From Ignavibacteria bacterium (GTDB lineage: Bacteria; Bacteroidota; Ignavibacteria; SZUA-365): a DNA stretch of 64,000 nt. Positions 17,688-26,869 of this stretch are shown here, piece by piece; the stretch's first letter is position 1; each line of letters begins with the position of its first letter. The stretch is taken from contig PKTF01000405.1 of the NCBI GenBank assembly GCA_002869275.1, positions 29,117 through 93,116 on the forward strand, read 5' to 3'. The position numbers and the translations under genes were made by a program. The notes below the pieces were generated by a model that had not been told where the DNA came from, made no database searches, and saw only the letters and a list, made by a program, of their open reading frames with translations.

Positions 17688-18143
17688 ATGGCCAACAACC
17701 CTGAACATATCACCGTCATCCTCACGAACCGGCGCGCCCGGCACGAATATCATGTGCTCGAACGCATCGAGGTGGGGGTCGTCCTGCGCGGCACCGAAGT
17801 CAAATCCATCCGCGGCGGGAAAATCAGTTTACAGGACGCCTACGCCACGGTGGAGAACAACGAACTCTTCCTGTTCAACATGCACATCAGTCCGTTCGAC
17901 AAAGGCAATATCCATAACCACGATCCGCTTCGAATACGGAAACTGCTCGCAAGAAAAAAGGAAATCAGCAAACTGGCCCAGAAAATCAACGAAAAGGGCC
18001 TCACCCTGATTCCGCTGCAGGTGTATTTCTCCGGACGCCACCTGAAGATTGAACTCGGCGTGTGCAAAGGAAAAAAGACGTACGACAAGCGCCAGGCACT
18101 CAAGCAACGTGATATCAAACGAGAAATGGAACGACAATTTTGA
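17688..18143 (+). CDS. smpB: SsrA-binding protein SmpB
   Basis: SmpB binds tmRNA and brings it to stalled ribosomes for trans-translation. The 151-residue protein (ATG at 17688) shows [37 protein letters not shown] and the conserved Lys/Arg-rich C-terminal tail [12 protein letters not shown] ... [21 protein letters not shown] (17658) or ATG (17667) starts upstream are possible but would add an unconserved N-terminus. The tmRNA gene itself was not found in the window. Its TGA overlaps the TTG start of tyrS, and it faces rimP across a 150-bp divergent region. Confidence 0.95.
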   Translation: MANNPEHITVILTNRRARHEYHVLERIEVGVVLRGTEVKSIRGGKISLQDAYATVENNELFLFNMHISPFDKGNIHNHDPLRIRKLLARKKEISKLAQKINEKGLTLIPLQVYFSGRHLKIELGVCKGKKTYDKRQALKQRDIKREMERQF

Positions 18144-19369
18144 GCACAACACCCTTCCCCCCCCTCAATGAGCAGATGGACCTCATCCGCCGCGGCACAT
18201 CCGAAATATTACCAGAGGATGAGCTCGTCAAAAAGATCGAAGACTCCATCGCGAACAACAGGCCGCTCCGGGTGAAACTGGGCTGCGACCCCAGTCGTCC
18301 CGATCTGCATCTGGGCCACTCGGTTGTGCTGCGCAAACTGCGCCAGTTCCAGGATCTCGGCCATACGGCCATTCTTATCGTCGGTGATTTCACCGGCATG
18401 ATCGGGGATCCGACCGGGAAGAATAAAACCCGACCGTCTCTCACTCTCGATGAGACCCGGAAGAACGGTCAGTCGTACTTTGAGCAGGCCTCGCAAATTC
18501 TCGATATCGAACGTGTGGAGATCCGTTATAATTCTGACTGGCTGGCGCCGATGACGTTCGAGGACGTGATCAAGCTCTCCGCCCGCTATACCGTGGCACG
18601 CATGCTCGAGCGTGATGAGTTCGAGAAACGCTATCGGAATCAGGAACCGATCAGCGTGCATGAGTTCCTCTATCCCCTCGCTCAGGCCATGGATTCCGTC
18701 GCGATCACGTCTGACATCGAGCTGGGCGGTACCGATCAGAAATTCAACCTGCTCGTCGGGCGGGAGATCCAGCGTGAATACGGACAGGTGCCTCAGGTCA
18801 TCCTTACCATGCCATTGCTCGAGGGTACGGACGGCGTGGAAAAAATGAGCAAGTCGCTCGATAACTATATCGCCTTCAACGATACGCCGGAGAACATGTA
18901 CGGAAAGACCCTGTCGATTCCGGATCATCTCATCCTCCCGTATTTCAGACTCGTCACAGATGTTCCTGAAGATCGGGTCGCAACTATCGAGGCGGGAATG
19001 GCCGGCGGTGACAATCCGCGTGATTTCAAACGTGAGCTCGCGCGCACAGTCGTTGCCTCGTATTACGATGCCGAAGCGGCATCGCAGGCAGAGGCGCACT
19101 TCGATCGTGTCATCAAGAATAAGCTGGCACCCGAGGATATCGACGAATTTCTCCTCCCTCCTGGCAGCGATAAGAATCTCCTCGATGTGATTTTCGAAGC
19201 GGGACTTGTGAAATCCAAAGGAGAAGGCCGGCGTCTCATGCAGCAGTCCGCCGTCAGCGTCAATGATGAGCGCGTCACCGATCCCACGGCCGCCGTTCCT
19301 GACGGTGAGGAAATCGTCGTCAAGGTGGGCAAGCGCCGTTTCGTGAAAATCATTCGCAGCGCTTCCTGA
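18140..19369 (+). CDS. tyrS: Tyrosyl-tRNA synthetase
   Basis: This class I aminoacyl-tRNA synthetase charges tRNA-Tyr. Signature motifs are present: HLGH in [15 protein letters not shown], the LGGTDQKFN tyrosine/tRNA pocket and KMSKS. A C-terminal S4-like RNA-binding domain follows ([18 protein letters not shown]). The 409-residue product begins at a TTG that shares bases with the smpB stop; this start is kept because [15 protein letters not shown], conserved near TyrS N-termini, lies just after it. ATG at 18176 is the alternative. It is translationally coupled to smpB and 47 bp ahead of the arginine decarboxylase gene. Confidence 0.96.
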   Translation: MSTTPFPPLNEQMDLIRRGTSEILPEDELVKKIEDSIANNRPLRVKLGCDPSRPDLHLGHSVVLRKLRQFQDLGHTAILIVGDFTGMIGDPTGKNKTRPSLTLDETRKNGQSYFEQASQILDIERVEIRYNSDWLAPMTFEDVIKLSARYTVARMLERDEFEKRYRNQEPISVHEFLYPLAQAMDSVAITSDIELGGTDQKFNLLVGREIQREYGQVPQVILTMPLLEGTDGVEKMSKSLDNYIAFNDTPENMYGKTLSIPDHLILPYFRLVTDVPEDRVATIEAGMAGGDNPRDFKRELARTVVASYYDAEAASQAEAHFDRVIKNKLAPEDIDEFLLPPGSDKNLLDVIFEAGLVKSKGEGRRLMQQSAVSVNDERVTDPTAAVPDGEEIVVKVGKRRFVKIIRSAS

Positions 19370-19416
19370 ACAACCATGTTACGTTATTACACTTTTTCTA
19401 TTTGGAGGATGCAGTC

Positions 19417-19962
19417 TTGTTCGTACCCAAACGGATCTTCTTTACCAAGGGCGTAGGCCGCCACAGGGACTACCTGCAGTCGTTCGAACTTGCGCTGCGG
19501 GATGCCGATCTCGAACAGCAGAATCTTGTAACGGTTTCCAGCATCTACCCCCCCAACTGCAAAAGAATCTCAAAAAAGTTGGGCACGGAAATACTGCAGC
19601 CAGGCCAAATCGCATTCGTCGTCATGGCGCGTAATGCCACGAATGAGGCCAACCGCCTCATCGCTTCGTCCATCGGCGTGGCCATTCCCGGTGACGGCTC
19701 GACCTATGGCTACCTGTCCGAACACCACCCTTTCGGTGAAACGCAGCGCGTCGCAGGCGATTATGCCGAAGACCTCGCCGCAACAATGCTCGCCACGACT
19801 CTTGGCGTGGAATTTAATCCTGACACGGCGTGGGATGAGCGCGAGCAGGTCTTCAAGGCCAGCGGAAAGATTTTTAAAACGTTTAATGTCACGCAGTCCG
19901 CCGAAGGAAAGCTGAACATGTGGACGACAGTGATTTCCTGCGCGGTCCTTCTCCCTGATTGA
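19417..19962 (+). CDS. Pyruvoyl-dependent arginine decarboxylase
   Basis: This small enzyme makes agmatine from arginine with a covalently bound pyruvoyl group instead of PLP. The proenzyme cuts itself between two serines; here the pair is Ser41-Ser42 in [17 protein letters not shown]. Other family segments are [15 protein letters not shown] and the C-terminal [11 protein letters not shown]. The start is a TTG at 19417 with a perfect GGAGG 8 bases upstream, giving [12 protein letters not shown], the usual N-terminus, and 181 residues. A TTG further upstream overlaps the ribosome site and is rejected. Agmatine would feed polyamine synthesis, but no agmatinase or agmatine deiminase is visible nearby. 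It lies 47 bp after tyrS, probably in one transcript. Confidence 0.93.
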   Translation: MFVPKRIFFTKGVGRHRDYLQSFELALRDADLEQQNLVTVSSIYPPNCKRISKKLGTEILQPGQIAFVVMARNATNEANRLIASSIGVAIPGDGSTYGYLSEHHPFGETQRVAGDYAEDLAATMLATTLGVEFNPDTAWDEREQVFKASGKIFKTFNVTQSAEGKLNMWTTVISCAVLLPD

Positions 19963-19997
19963 CGCGCATCACTCCTCCCTTCTCCTCCCTTTTGTGT

Positions 19998-20025
19998 GCC
20001 GTCAGCTCTCGATAAAGCTGACGGC
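19998..20025. terminator. Inverted repeat between convergent genes, candidate bidirectional terminator
   Basis: GCCGTCAGC at 19998-20006 pairs with GCTGACGGC at 20017-20025, a perfect 9-bp stem with a 10-base loop. It covers the stop codon of the thioesterase gene and lies 36 bp after the arginine decarboxylase stop. There is no T-run on either side, so termination is inferred from position and stem strength. Confidence 0.5.
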
Positions 20026-20457
20026 CTCACCCTCATAACGCAGAATCATCGCCCGCAGATGTTCCGGGACCCGATCCGGCTGATCAGTTTTCTCGTTGAC
20101 ATGCACGAAGACATGCTCGCCTTTCGCCGCTGGTGTACCGTCTGCTTTCAGGCACCAGTGCTCGAACCCGATGCTCGAATTCTTCACAAAGGATATGCGC
20201 GTCAACACCGTGAGTTCCTCGTCGAAGATCGCAGGCATGAAATAATCGCAGGCATTACGGACCACGAAAAACTTATCGTGTGAGACAAACGATTCCTGGT
20301 CGATCGGCATGCCCATGGCACGCAGGTATTCCACCCGCGCTTCCTCGAAGTACAACAGGTACCGGAGATTGTGCACGACATTCTGCCTGTCTACGTGTTC
20401 GTAACGCACGCGTATGGGGTAGCGATGTCGAAACTGCTCTGCAGGAACGGTGATCAT
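20002..20457 (-). CDS. Acyl-CoA thioesterase, 4HBT (YbgC-like) family
   Basis: A 151-residue hotdog-fold thioesterase. The motif RVRYEHVDRQNVVHNLRYLLYFEEAR corresponds to the family pattern RYxxTDxxGVVYHxNYxxxFExAR, with the catalytic Asp kept (VDRQ). The usual Tyr-His pair is altered to VHN. Such enzymes hydrolyse short or aromatic acyl-CoAs, and substrates cannot be told from sequence. The start is the ATG at 20457 that overlaps the TGA of the preceding threonine aldolase gene (ATGA), so translation is coupled. It is the last gene of a seven-gene minus-strand run. Confidence 0.85.
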   Translation of the reverse strand: MITVPAEQFRHRYPIRVRYEHVDRQNVVHNLRYLLYFEEARVEYLRAMGMPIDQESFVSHDKFFVVRNACDYFMPAIFDEELTVLTRISFVKNSSIGFEHWCLKADGTPAAKGEHVFVHVNEKTDQPDRVPEHLRAMILRYEGEAVSFIES

Positions 20458-21485
20458 AGTGACCTGAAACATGTGTGAATGATGTCGATTGCCCGTGTGA
20501 TGTCATCATCTGACAGGTCGAGATGTGTGACGGCACGCAGGGTGTTTCCCATCCCCATCCCGATGCTGATGCCCGCCTCAGCGAGTATGGACTGCGCATG
20601 CTGCGCCGTCATTTCAGACGCAGCGAAATCCAGAAGTACCATGTTGGACTGCACGCGTTCCGTATCGATACTGAATTGTTCTATCGACTTGAGCTCACTC
20701 GCGAGCTGCTGCGCTCTCGCGTGATCCTCGGCGAGCAACGGAAGGTGCTGCGCTACGGCATACTGTGCGGCCGCCGCCAGCATGCCCACCTGGCGCATCC
20801 CTCCTCCAAATACTTTGCGGTACTTATGGGCTTTCGTGATCAGCTCTCGTGAACCGAGAAGCATGGAACCGACCGGAGCGCCGAGTCCTTTCGAAAAACA
20901 GATGGAGATCGAATCGACCGCATCTCCGAATTCTCTGAGAGACGTTGTGCTTGCGACATGTGCGTTCCAGATGCGGGCTCCGTCGAGATGCAGCGGCAAG
21001 GATTTCCCGTGACAGAATTGATGAAGCTCCCTGATGCAGTCGATCGGATACAGCGTTCCGCCAAAACGGTTGTGCGTGTTCTCGATGCAGACCAGTGATG
21101 TCCGGGGATAATAATATTCCGGCGGACGAATGGCCGCCTCGATATCATCGAGGCGAAACACCCCGAGTTCGCTTTCGACCGTATGCAGCTGTACGGCGGA
21201 CATCATCGAAGGCGCGGCGGTCTCATAGTTGAATATGTGCGATTCCCGTTCCACGATGACTTCATCGCCGGGTGCGGTCCACGCTTTTATCGCGAGCTGA
21301 TTGCTCATCACGCCGGTGGGAACAAACAGTCCGGCCTCCATACCGAAGAGATCGCACATCTCTTCTTGAAAGGCGTTCGTCGTCGGGTCTTCCCCATAAA
21401 TGTCATCACCCAGCGGTGCCGCGCACATTGCGGCTTTCATCTGTTCGGTGGGTTGTGTGACAGTATCACTGCGTAAGTCGATCAT
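20454..21485 (-). CDS. ltaE: Low-specificity L-threonine aldolase
   Basis: This PLP enzyme splits L-threonine or allo-threonine to glycine and acetaldehyde. The N-terminus MIDLRSDTVTQPT is typical; other marks are GDDIYGEDPT, HIFNYE, HLDGARIWNAHVAS and the PLP lysine in ISICFSKGLGAPVGS. ATG at 21485 has CAGGAA 9 bases upstream and gives 343 residues. ATG at 21494, which overlaps the lnt stop, is the alternative. It overlaps the thioesterase start by four bases. Its link to lipoprotein maturation genes is positional only. Confidence 0.93.
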   Translation of the reverse strand: MIDLRSDTVTQPTEQMKAAMCAAPLGDDIYGEDPTTNAFQEEMCDLFGMEAGLFVPTGVMSNQLAIKAWTAPGDEVIVERESHIFNYETAAPSMMSAVQLHTVESELGVFRLDDIEAAIRPPEYYYPRTSLVCIENTHNRFGGTLYPIDCIRELHQFCHGKSLPLHLDGARIWNAHVASTTSLREFGDAVDSISICFSKGLGAPVGSMLLGSRELITKAHKYRKVFGGGMRQVGMLAAAAQYAVAQHLPLLAEDHARAQQLASELKSIEQFSIDTERVQSNMVLLDFAASEMTAQHAQSILAEAGISIGMGMGNTLRAVTHLDLSDDDITRAIDIIHTCFRSL

Positions 21486-21490
21486 TGAGG

Positions 21491-23152
21491 TCATTTCCTG
21501 TAATACCACGAGATAAGTGAGAACAGCAGAATGAAGCCGCTCACGACACCGGCTCCGAGTGGAAACCAGTCGCCATGACGGGTGTAGAACGTCTTTTCAG
21601 AAATCAGCGGCAAGTCAGCGATGATTCCGGTACGCGTATAGAGATCCGTCCGTTTCGAGACCCTCCCGTAGGGATCGATGAAACAGCTGATCCCATTGTT
21701 GGCGCAGCGTGCCACGGCCCGGCGGTTCTCAACGGCACGCAACACCGTGTACTGCATGAGCTGATACGGACCGGAAGAATTTCCAAACCACCCGTCATTG
21801 GTGATGACGGCGAACACATCCGCACCTCGCTCAGCGAATCCGGCCACGAATGACGGGTATAATGTTTCGTAACAGATCATGGCCCAGATATCCGTCGATG
21901 CGCGCACACTGCCGAGAGAAAAAACAGTAGTGTCATTACCCACCCCCCAGTTGCTGATGCCGACTCCCCAGTTCAAGGCATCCTGCATGAACGGCAGCGC
22001 GTCGAGATATGGGATGCGCTCGCTCAGCGGTGTCAGCTTTGACTTGTGGTAAATCTGCGGGATGCGCTCACCGGGCAGTATGAGCATTGCGGAATTAAAA
22101 TCATGGTACCGCAGTCGCGAGTCACGAATGCGACGGGCGCTCGATGGCGCGGTCTCAGGATCATCGTAGAAGACCGTGTGAGGAAATCCGGCCAGCAAAG
22201 GCACACCAACGCTGTCCACATGTGTCCGCAGCCACGTCCATTCATCAGCATAACTGTGCTGCAGGATGCGAAATGGGATCGCAGTCTCGGGAAGGAGTAC
22301 CAGATCGGGTTTTCGAACCGCGAGACTATCATACACAGCGATCAGCTGATGCAGCTTCTGCAGCGGTGTGTCACCCTCGGCCCATTTTTGATACGGGTTG
22401 ACATTGGGCTGGATGATACCGATGCGAACTTCTCCATTCTCTGGAAGTTCCTCGTGCATGACTATTGCCGAGTGCAGTTTCGGGAGCAAGAGAAGTGCGA
22501 GTATGCATGCAGCAGTGATCCAGGCCGCCGGCATGCGTAGGTTCCACCTCGCCGCCAGCAGCTGCCGGGTCATGAGGAAAAGGAGTGCGTTGATCAAGGC
22601 GATCCAGAATGTCAATCCGAACGCACCGGTCCACGCGATAAACTGGATATTTTCGAGGTCGTATGTCTGCGTGTTGGCCAGGACTAGCCAGGGGAATGAA
22701 AGTTCCTGCAGCTGAACCAGCCATTCCCAGGTCGTCCAGAGAAACGGAAACGATGCCGTCGCGGCTATGGGACCCAGACGCTTTCTGACGACATAGTGCA
22801 GCAGCATCGGCAATATGAAGAACACCGGGTGGACGAGGTTGACCGCGACACCTGCCGCTTTCAGCCATGGATCCTCACCCCACCATCCGCTGATCCACCA
22901 TATCGTGCCGCCGTTTCCAATGAGAAAGGTCAGGTAGGACCAGCGGAACACAGCCGCGGCCGAAGGCATGCGCTCCATCAGAAACAATAGCGGGAGCAAT
23001 GCGACGAACGCCGTGAGCCCGCCCGGAATGGGTGGAAACGCGAAGGCAAACAACAGGCCCGATGCAATCGCGAGCGAAAGTCGTAATCGTCGTTCGCGCG
23101 CGGGTGAGTCTGCAGTCAGCAGCGTGGATGGCCGGACAATCCTCTCTGTCAT
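21491..23152 (-). CDS. lnt: Apolipoprotein N-acyltransferase
   Basis: Lnt adds the third acyl chain to the N-terminal cysteine of lipoproteins in the inner membrane. The 553-residue protein has about six N-terminal helices, a periplasmic nitrilase-fold domain from about residue 240 to 510 and a final helix before the basic end. The triad is visible as Glu in LLPETAIPF, Lys in YHKSKLTPLSE and Cys in MICYETLYPS. The segment NDGWFGNSSGPYQLMQ is also conserved. The start overlaps the stop of the PAP2 gene (ATGA). It serves the lipoproteins of this window, such as those at 29018 and 37532. Confidence 0.96.
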   Translation of the reverse strand: MTERIVRPSTLLTADSPARERRLRLSLAIASGLLFAFAFPPIPGGLTAFVALLPLLFLMERMPSAAAVFRWSYLTFLIGNGGTIWWISGWWGEDPWLKAAGVAVNLVHPVFFILPMLLHYVVRKRLGPIAATASFPFLWTTWEWLVQLQELSFPWLVLANTQTYDLENIQFIAWTGAFGLTFWIALINALLFLMTRQLLAARWNLRMPAAWITAACILALLLLPKLHSAIVMHEELPENGEVRIGIIQPNVNPYQKWAEGDTPLQKLHQLIAVYDSLAVRKPDLVLLPETAIPFRILQHSYADEWTWLRTHVDSVGVPLLAGFPHTVFYDDPETAPSSARRIRDSRLRYHDFNSAMLILPGERIPQIYHKSKLTPLSERIPYLDALPFMQDALNWGVGISNWGVGNDTTVFSLGSVRASTDIWAMICYETLYPSFVAGFAERGADVFAVITNDGWFGNSSGPYQLMQYTVLRAVENRRAVARCANNGISCFIDPYGRVSKRTDLYTRTGIIADLPLISEKTFYTRHGDWFPLGAGVVSGFILLFSLISWYYRK

Positions 23153-23733
23153 GTTCTCTCGTCGCTCGCTTTCCTTGATTCGCGAAGAATCAGAAATTGT
23201 TTGTTTCCGAATTCGTAAAGATAGATGATCGCCAGTGCGATCGCGGATCCCAGGACCGCTCCACCGACGATATCAGAGGGATAGTGCACTCCGACATACA
23301 CACGCGAAAACGCCACGAGTCCCGCCCATATCAGCAGGTAGGTGCGTGCTTTCGGATAGAAGTGCGCGATCAGCACAGCCATGGCGAAGTTATTCGTCGC
23401 ATGCGAGGAGGTAAATGATTTTCCGCCGCCACAACCGATGAGCAGTCGTACGCCTTCGAGCACGTGACAGGGTCGCATTCTTCCGACCATGGGCTTGATG
23501 ACAAAGCTGCTGACCTGATCGGCGACGGTGATGGTCAGGATTAACAGCAGGACAGTCGTGATCCCGCGTTTACGGCCGAACACCATGAGGCCGATCAGGA
23601 GGACGGCATATGGGATGTAAAAATTCTTTATCTCGGTGATAAAGGGAAAAAACCAGTCGCCGACGGGGTTGGCGATAGCGTCATTTCCAAAACGGAACAA
23701 CGCGACATCAATTCCGTAGAGCCATTCTATCAT
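23149..23733 (-). CDS. PAP2-family membrane phosphatase
   Basis: A 194-residue integral membrane protein of the type 2 phosphatidic acid phosphatase family. The three phosphatase motifs are KPMVGRMRP (KxxxxxxRP), SSHATN in KSFTSSHATNNFAMA, and SRVYVGVHYPSD with the catalytic His. Five or six helices are predicted. Such enzymes dephosphorylate undecaprenyl diphosphate, phosphatidylglycerophosphate or lipid A. Next to a DedA flippase-like gene, undecaprenyl-phosphate recycling is a sensible guess. Its ATG shares one base with the dedA stop and its stop overlaps the lnt start. Confidence 0.9.
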   Translation of the reverse strand: MIEWLYGIDVALFRFGNDAIANPVGDWFFPFITEIKNFYIPYAVLLIGLMVFGRKRGITTVLLLILTITVADQVSSFVIKPMVGRMRPCHVLEGVRLLIGCGGGKSFTSSHATNNFAMAVLIAHFYPKARTYLLIWAGLVAFSRVYVGVHYPSDIVGGAVLGSAIALAIIYLYEFGNKQFLILRESRKASDERT

Positions 23734-24380
23734 CAGGACTTCTCTCCCGCTTCATCGGAAGGCGAGTCGGCAGGATTCCCGTTTCGACGCGAACGAATCC
23801 ATTTCACCGCCGCCCAGAGGAGGATCACGACGGCGATGACGATGCTGACAATCTTGCTGTAGGTCGCAAGATAGTCGCCGATTACTCGCCAGTTGTCACC
23901 GACCAGATATCCGAGGTAAATCAGAATACTGTTCCACAGAAGCGCGCTGCCCGCTGACAGCAGCGTTGTGACTGTGATGTTCATTTCCGAAACGCCCGTG
24001 CAGAAACTGATGACAGCGCGGGTGCCGGCGAGGAAACGGTTTCCCACGACCACCCAGTAGCCGTAGCGTTTGAACCACTTTTGCACCTTGTGTACCAGGT
24101 CGAGGGAAATGAAAGGGATGCGTTCTTTTTCGAGAATGCGGTCACCGAACTGGTCTCCCAGCCAGTACATGCTCATGAAGCCGAGTGTGCTTCCCGTGGT
24201 GGCGAGTACGACGGTGAGGATGGCGTTCCCCTGTCCGAGAGCTACAAGCGATCCGGCGAAAACGACGATGACATCGCTCGGAAACGGTGGGAACAGGTTT
24301 TCGATATACGATATCGCAAACACAGCGACATAAATCCATGCGGGTGACAGCCCGGAAAGCGTTGCGACGAGGTCTTCCAT
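23733..24380 (-). CDS. DedA-family membrane protein
   Basis: A 215-residue DedA/SNARE-associated protein with about five hydrophobic helices and the family marks ENLFPPFPSDVIVVFAGSL near residue 28 and GNRFLAGTRAVISFCTG (FxxxxRxxxxxxxG) near residue 112. DedA members include the undecaprenyl-phosphate flippase UptA and lipid scramblases. With a PAP2 phosphatase immediately downstream, undecaprenyl-phosphate recycling is plausible. It starts 8 bp after the ispF stop. The basic/acidic tail after residue 195 is variable. Confidence 0.9.
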   Translation of the reverse strand: MEDLVATLSGLSPAWIYVAVFAISYIENLFPPFPSDVIVVFAGSLVALGQGNAILTVVLATTGSTLGFMSMYWLGDQFGDRILEKERIPFISLDLVHKVQKWFKRYGYWVVVGNRFLAGTRAVISFCTGVSEMNITVTTLLSAGSALLWNSILIYLGYLVGDNWRVIGDYLATYSKIVSIVIAVVILLWAAVKWIRSRRNGNPADSPSDEAGEKS

Positions 24381-24388
24381 TATTCCAG

Positions 24389-24880
24389 TCAGCTCCTCTT
24401 CGTCAGCAATACCATTGCATGCGCGTCAACGCCTTCTCCCCTGCCGACGAAGCCCATCGCTTCCCCTGTCGTGGCTTTCAGCGACACCTGTCCGGAATCG
24501 AGCTCCAATGCAGCGGCGATCGTGCTGCGCATGGCATCACGGTATGGAAGGACTTTCGGTCGTTCGAGCACGAGTGTGGCGTCGAGATTGGCAATTTCAT
24601 ATCCGCGCTCGCGAACCATGGCATGACAGCGCGCAAGCAAATCGAGGCTCGAGACGCCTCGCCAGGCAGGATCGGTATCCGGAAAATGTTCACCGATGTC
24701 TCCAAGTGCGAGAGCGCCCAGCAGCGCGTCGCTGATTGCGTGCAGCAGCACGTCACCGTCTGAATGCGCTACCGTGCCGAAATTGGATGGAATGGAGACG
24801 CCCCCGATGATGAGTGATTCACCTTCGGCGAGACGGTGGATATCATAGCCGTAGCCAATACGAAAAGGTGCGGTGCTCAC
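24389..24880 (-). CDS. ispF: 2-C-methyl-D-erythritol 2,4-cyclodiphosphate synthase
   Basis: IspF closes the cyclic diphosphate in the MEP pathway to isoprenoids, which supply undecaprenyl carriers and quinones. The zinc ligands lie in GYGYDIHRL and the downstream His of AHSDGDVLLHAISDALLGA; GDIGEHFPDTDP and TTGEAMGFVGRGEG are also typical. A GTG at 24880, overlapping the acylphosphatase stop as GTGA, gives 163 residues, the normal length. A longer frame upstream overlaps the acylphosphatase gene and is rejected. It begins a lipid-carrier theme with dedA and PAP2 downstream. Confidence 0.95.
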   Translation of the reverse strand: MSTAPFRIGYGYDIHRLAEGESLIIGGVSIPSNFGTVAHSDGDVLLHAISDALLGALALGDIGEHFPDTDPAWRGVSSLDLLARCHAMVRERGYEIANLDATLVLERPKVLPYRDAMRSTIAAALELDSGQVSLKATTGEAMGFVGRGEGVDAHAMVLLTKRS

Positions 24881-25149
24881 AGGTGAATCTCGAAGCTGTG
24901 GTACATCTGCTCGTGCTCGATCCAATCGATGCGTAGATTTCGAACATGTGCCGAACGCGGACCGACACGTAATTCCTTGATGAAGTCGCCAAGCATGCCT
25001 TCTTCACCCTGTGCGACGATCTCGACATCTCCTGAAGAGGTGTTTCGCACAAAACCGTTGACTCCGAGGAGACGGGCGCGTTGCAGCGTGAAGTAGCGAA
25101 AACCGACGCCCTGGACCAAACCTGATATTCTGCACTGCAACGTTTTCAT
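24877..25149 (-). CDS. acyP: Acylphosphatase
   Basis: A 90-residue acylphosphatase, which hydrolyses acyl phosphates such as carbamoyl phosphate or 1,3-bisphosphoglycerate. The catalytic signature GLVQGVGFRYFTLQRA, with its Arg, and the Asn in GFVRNTSSGDVEIVAQG are present. ATG at 25149 gives the standard length; a GTG three codons upstream is possible. The frame open further to 25509 runs into the divergent TldD-like gene and is not coding. It is the first gene of the run to the thioesterase. A 12-bp palindrome TTTTCGCGAAAA (25173-25184) lies 24 bases upstream. Confidence 0.93.
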   Translation of the reverse strand: MKTLQCRISGLVQGVGFRYFTLQRARLLGVNGFVRNTSSGDVEIVAQGEEGMLGDFIKELRVGPRSAHVRNLRIDWIEHEQMYHSFEIHL

Positions 25150-25172
25150 GACGATCACGGAAACATAAGGAT

Positions 25173-25184
25173 TTTTCGCGAAAA
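25173..25184. promoter_or_regulatory. Perfect 12-bp palindrome in the acyP/tldD-like divergent region
   Basis: TTTTCGCGAAAA is self-complementary and sits in the 166-bp region between two divergent genes, 24 bases before the acyP start. Position suits an operator or an upstream promoter element, but twelve symmetric bases in isolation are weak evidence. Confidence 0.25.
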
Positions 25185-25315
25185 GCGTTGCGGCGCTCCT
25201 TTTCCCCGACATCGAATCGCCGTGACCCTGCATGGAACAAGGGGTACGACAGCGGAGTTTCAGAACTCGGTCGCAGTATCTATCTTTCTCCTTTCTCGTA
25301 AAGAAACAGGATTTC

Positions 25316-26869
25316 ATGAGACGTCGAACATTTCTCCAGACAACAGCCGCGGCAGGAACGGCAGCACTGCTGCTTCCGGGACCGACACGGGGGCGCACGA
25401 GCACGACCGAGGAACAGGGCGTCGATTCCACCTGGCTCGAAGACGCCGTCAACAGCGCCATCGACCAGGGAGCCGAATACGCGGAAATTCTATTTCGCGA
25501 AGACGCCACCGAGACGCTGCAGCTGAGAAAGGACAGGATGTATCAGGCGAGCGATGGTTTTCATTCGGGCATGACAATGCGCGTGTTTCGGAATGGAGCC
25601 TGGGGAAGCGCGTCTGTTTCTGAATGGAATCCCGGGAATCCCTCCGCCCTCGCTGCATCCGCACTTCGTTCGTCACGAATTATCGGAGGGATACGCCGGC
25701 AGGAACTGGACCTGAGCAATCGTGTATCCGATGGAAAACACGAATGGTCCACCCCGATTAATCGGGATCCTTTCGCCGTCAGTTTTGAAGAAAAACATGA
25801 TTTTCTGCTCTCACTCACCGAGAAGGCGACAAAAATTCAGCAGATTCCGTTTGCTGTGGCGAATCTCTTTCTCGTCCGTCGCCGGAGTGAATTCATCAAC
25901 TCCCTCGGTGCCGGGGTGCATCAGACGTTTCACTATACCTACCCGAATTTTGCCGTTACCGCGTTTCACCAGAAAAAACGTCGCATGGATTCCCGTTCAA
26001 GCGAACGCGAAGCCCAGGCCGCTGGCTGGGAAGTCACCGGCGAATCCTTCGACAGCGCGCTCGAGACGGCGATGCAGGAAGTGCTTCAATTGCAGACAGC
26101 TGAAGCTGTCACAGAGCAGCGCTATGATCTCGTCGTGCATCCAACCCTGCTGTGGGATCTGCTGTTTACGACATTGCTCCCTCACCTCGACCCCTCCCGT
26201 TTGCTCGGGTTAGATGGCGCTCGTCCGGGCGACCGCTGGCTCAAACCCGAGGACCTCGGCCATAAACGCATCGGCTCGCCACTGCTCAATCTGCGGACGA
26301 ATTCATCGCTCGCGCGTGGACTCGCTTCATGCGGCTGGGATGACAGCGGTCGCGCCGCAACTGATGTGCAGCTGCTCCGCGATGGCATTCCTCAGATGAT
26401 TCCCGCATCCGATACGCTGCCTATTCCGGGTACGATCTCTACAATTCCGTTCTCGCGCAGCGCGCAATGGAATGCTCCTGCCGACGCAGCCATGCCCAAT
26501 ATCGTGATGGACTCGGGTGAGCAGTCGCTTGCAGGGCTCGTCTCTTCGGTCGACACAGGGTTACTGGTGAAAGGACGTGGCACGGTCGTGCTGAATCCCG
26601 CCAAGACGCTGTTCCGTGTGCGTCCTCAGATGGCATGGATGATACGCGGAGGCAAGATCGCGGAAGTCGTACGCGGCGTGGAGATAGAGACCAGCGTGGA
26701 GCAATTCTGGAACGCATTGGATGTCCTCGGCGGCAGCAATGAAGCGGTAACCTCCGGAGATTTATTCCCGTCACGCGCGCTGCCGATCTGGAGTGTCCCA
26801 TTCTCCATTTCCGCGCCGCCGGCACTGTTCCGTGATATCCCCATCTACTCGGCGAAGGAGTCGTCATGA
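25316..26869 (+). CDS. TldD/PmbA-family protein with Tat signal
   Basis: A 517-residue relative of TldD/PmbA. Its N-terminus MRRRTFLQTTAAAGTAALLL carries a twin-arginine motif (RRTFLQ), which predicts folded export to the periplasm. From about residue 45 it follows the family plan (EYAEILFREDATETLQLRKDR) and ends with GLLVKGRG and GGKIAEVVRGVEIETS as in TldD. The HExxxH metal motif expected in TldD is not visible; the matching area reads VVHPTLLWDLLFTTLLPHLD. Known TldD with TldE degrades unfolded peptides and matures microcins. Here proteolysis is doubtful, so I call only the family. ATG at 25316 follows AAACAGGA. The stop overlaps the start of the pmbA-like gene. Confidence 0.82.
   Translation: MRRRTFLQTTAAAGTAALLLPGPTRGRTSTTEEQGVDSTWLEDAVNSAIDQGAEYAEILFREDATETLQLRKDRMYQASDGFHSGMTMRVFRNGAWGSASVSEWNPGNPSALAASALRSSRIIGGIRRQELDLSNRVSDGKHEWSTPINRDPFAVSFEEKHDFLLSLTEKATKIQQIPFAVANLFLVRRRSEFINSLGAGVHQTFHYTYPNFAVTAFHQKKRRMDSRSSEREAQAAGWEVTGESFDSALETAMQEVLQLQTAEAVTEQRYDLVVHPTLLWDLLFTTLLPHLDPSRLLGLDGARPGDRWLKPEDLGHKRIGSPLLNLRTNSSLARGLASCGWDDSGRAATDVQLLRDGIPQMIPASDTLPIPGTISTIPFSRSAQWNAPADAAMPNIVMDSGEQSLAGLVSSVDTGLLVKGRGTVVLNPAKTLFRVRPQMAWMIRGGKIAEVVRGVEIETSVEQFWNALDVLGGSNEAVTSGDLFPSRALPIWSVPFSISAPPALFRDIPIYSAKESS

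Noticed and set aside
24881..24925. Extension of ispF to 24925
   Set aside because: The GTG at 24880 overlaps the acyP stop in the GTGA arrangement and gives the normal IspF length.
25150..25509. Extension of acyP to 25509
   Set aside because: It would run antisense into the TldD-like gene and lacks any known domain; acylphosphatases are about 90 residues.
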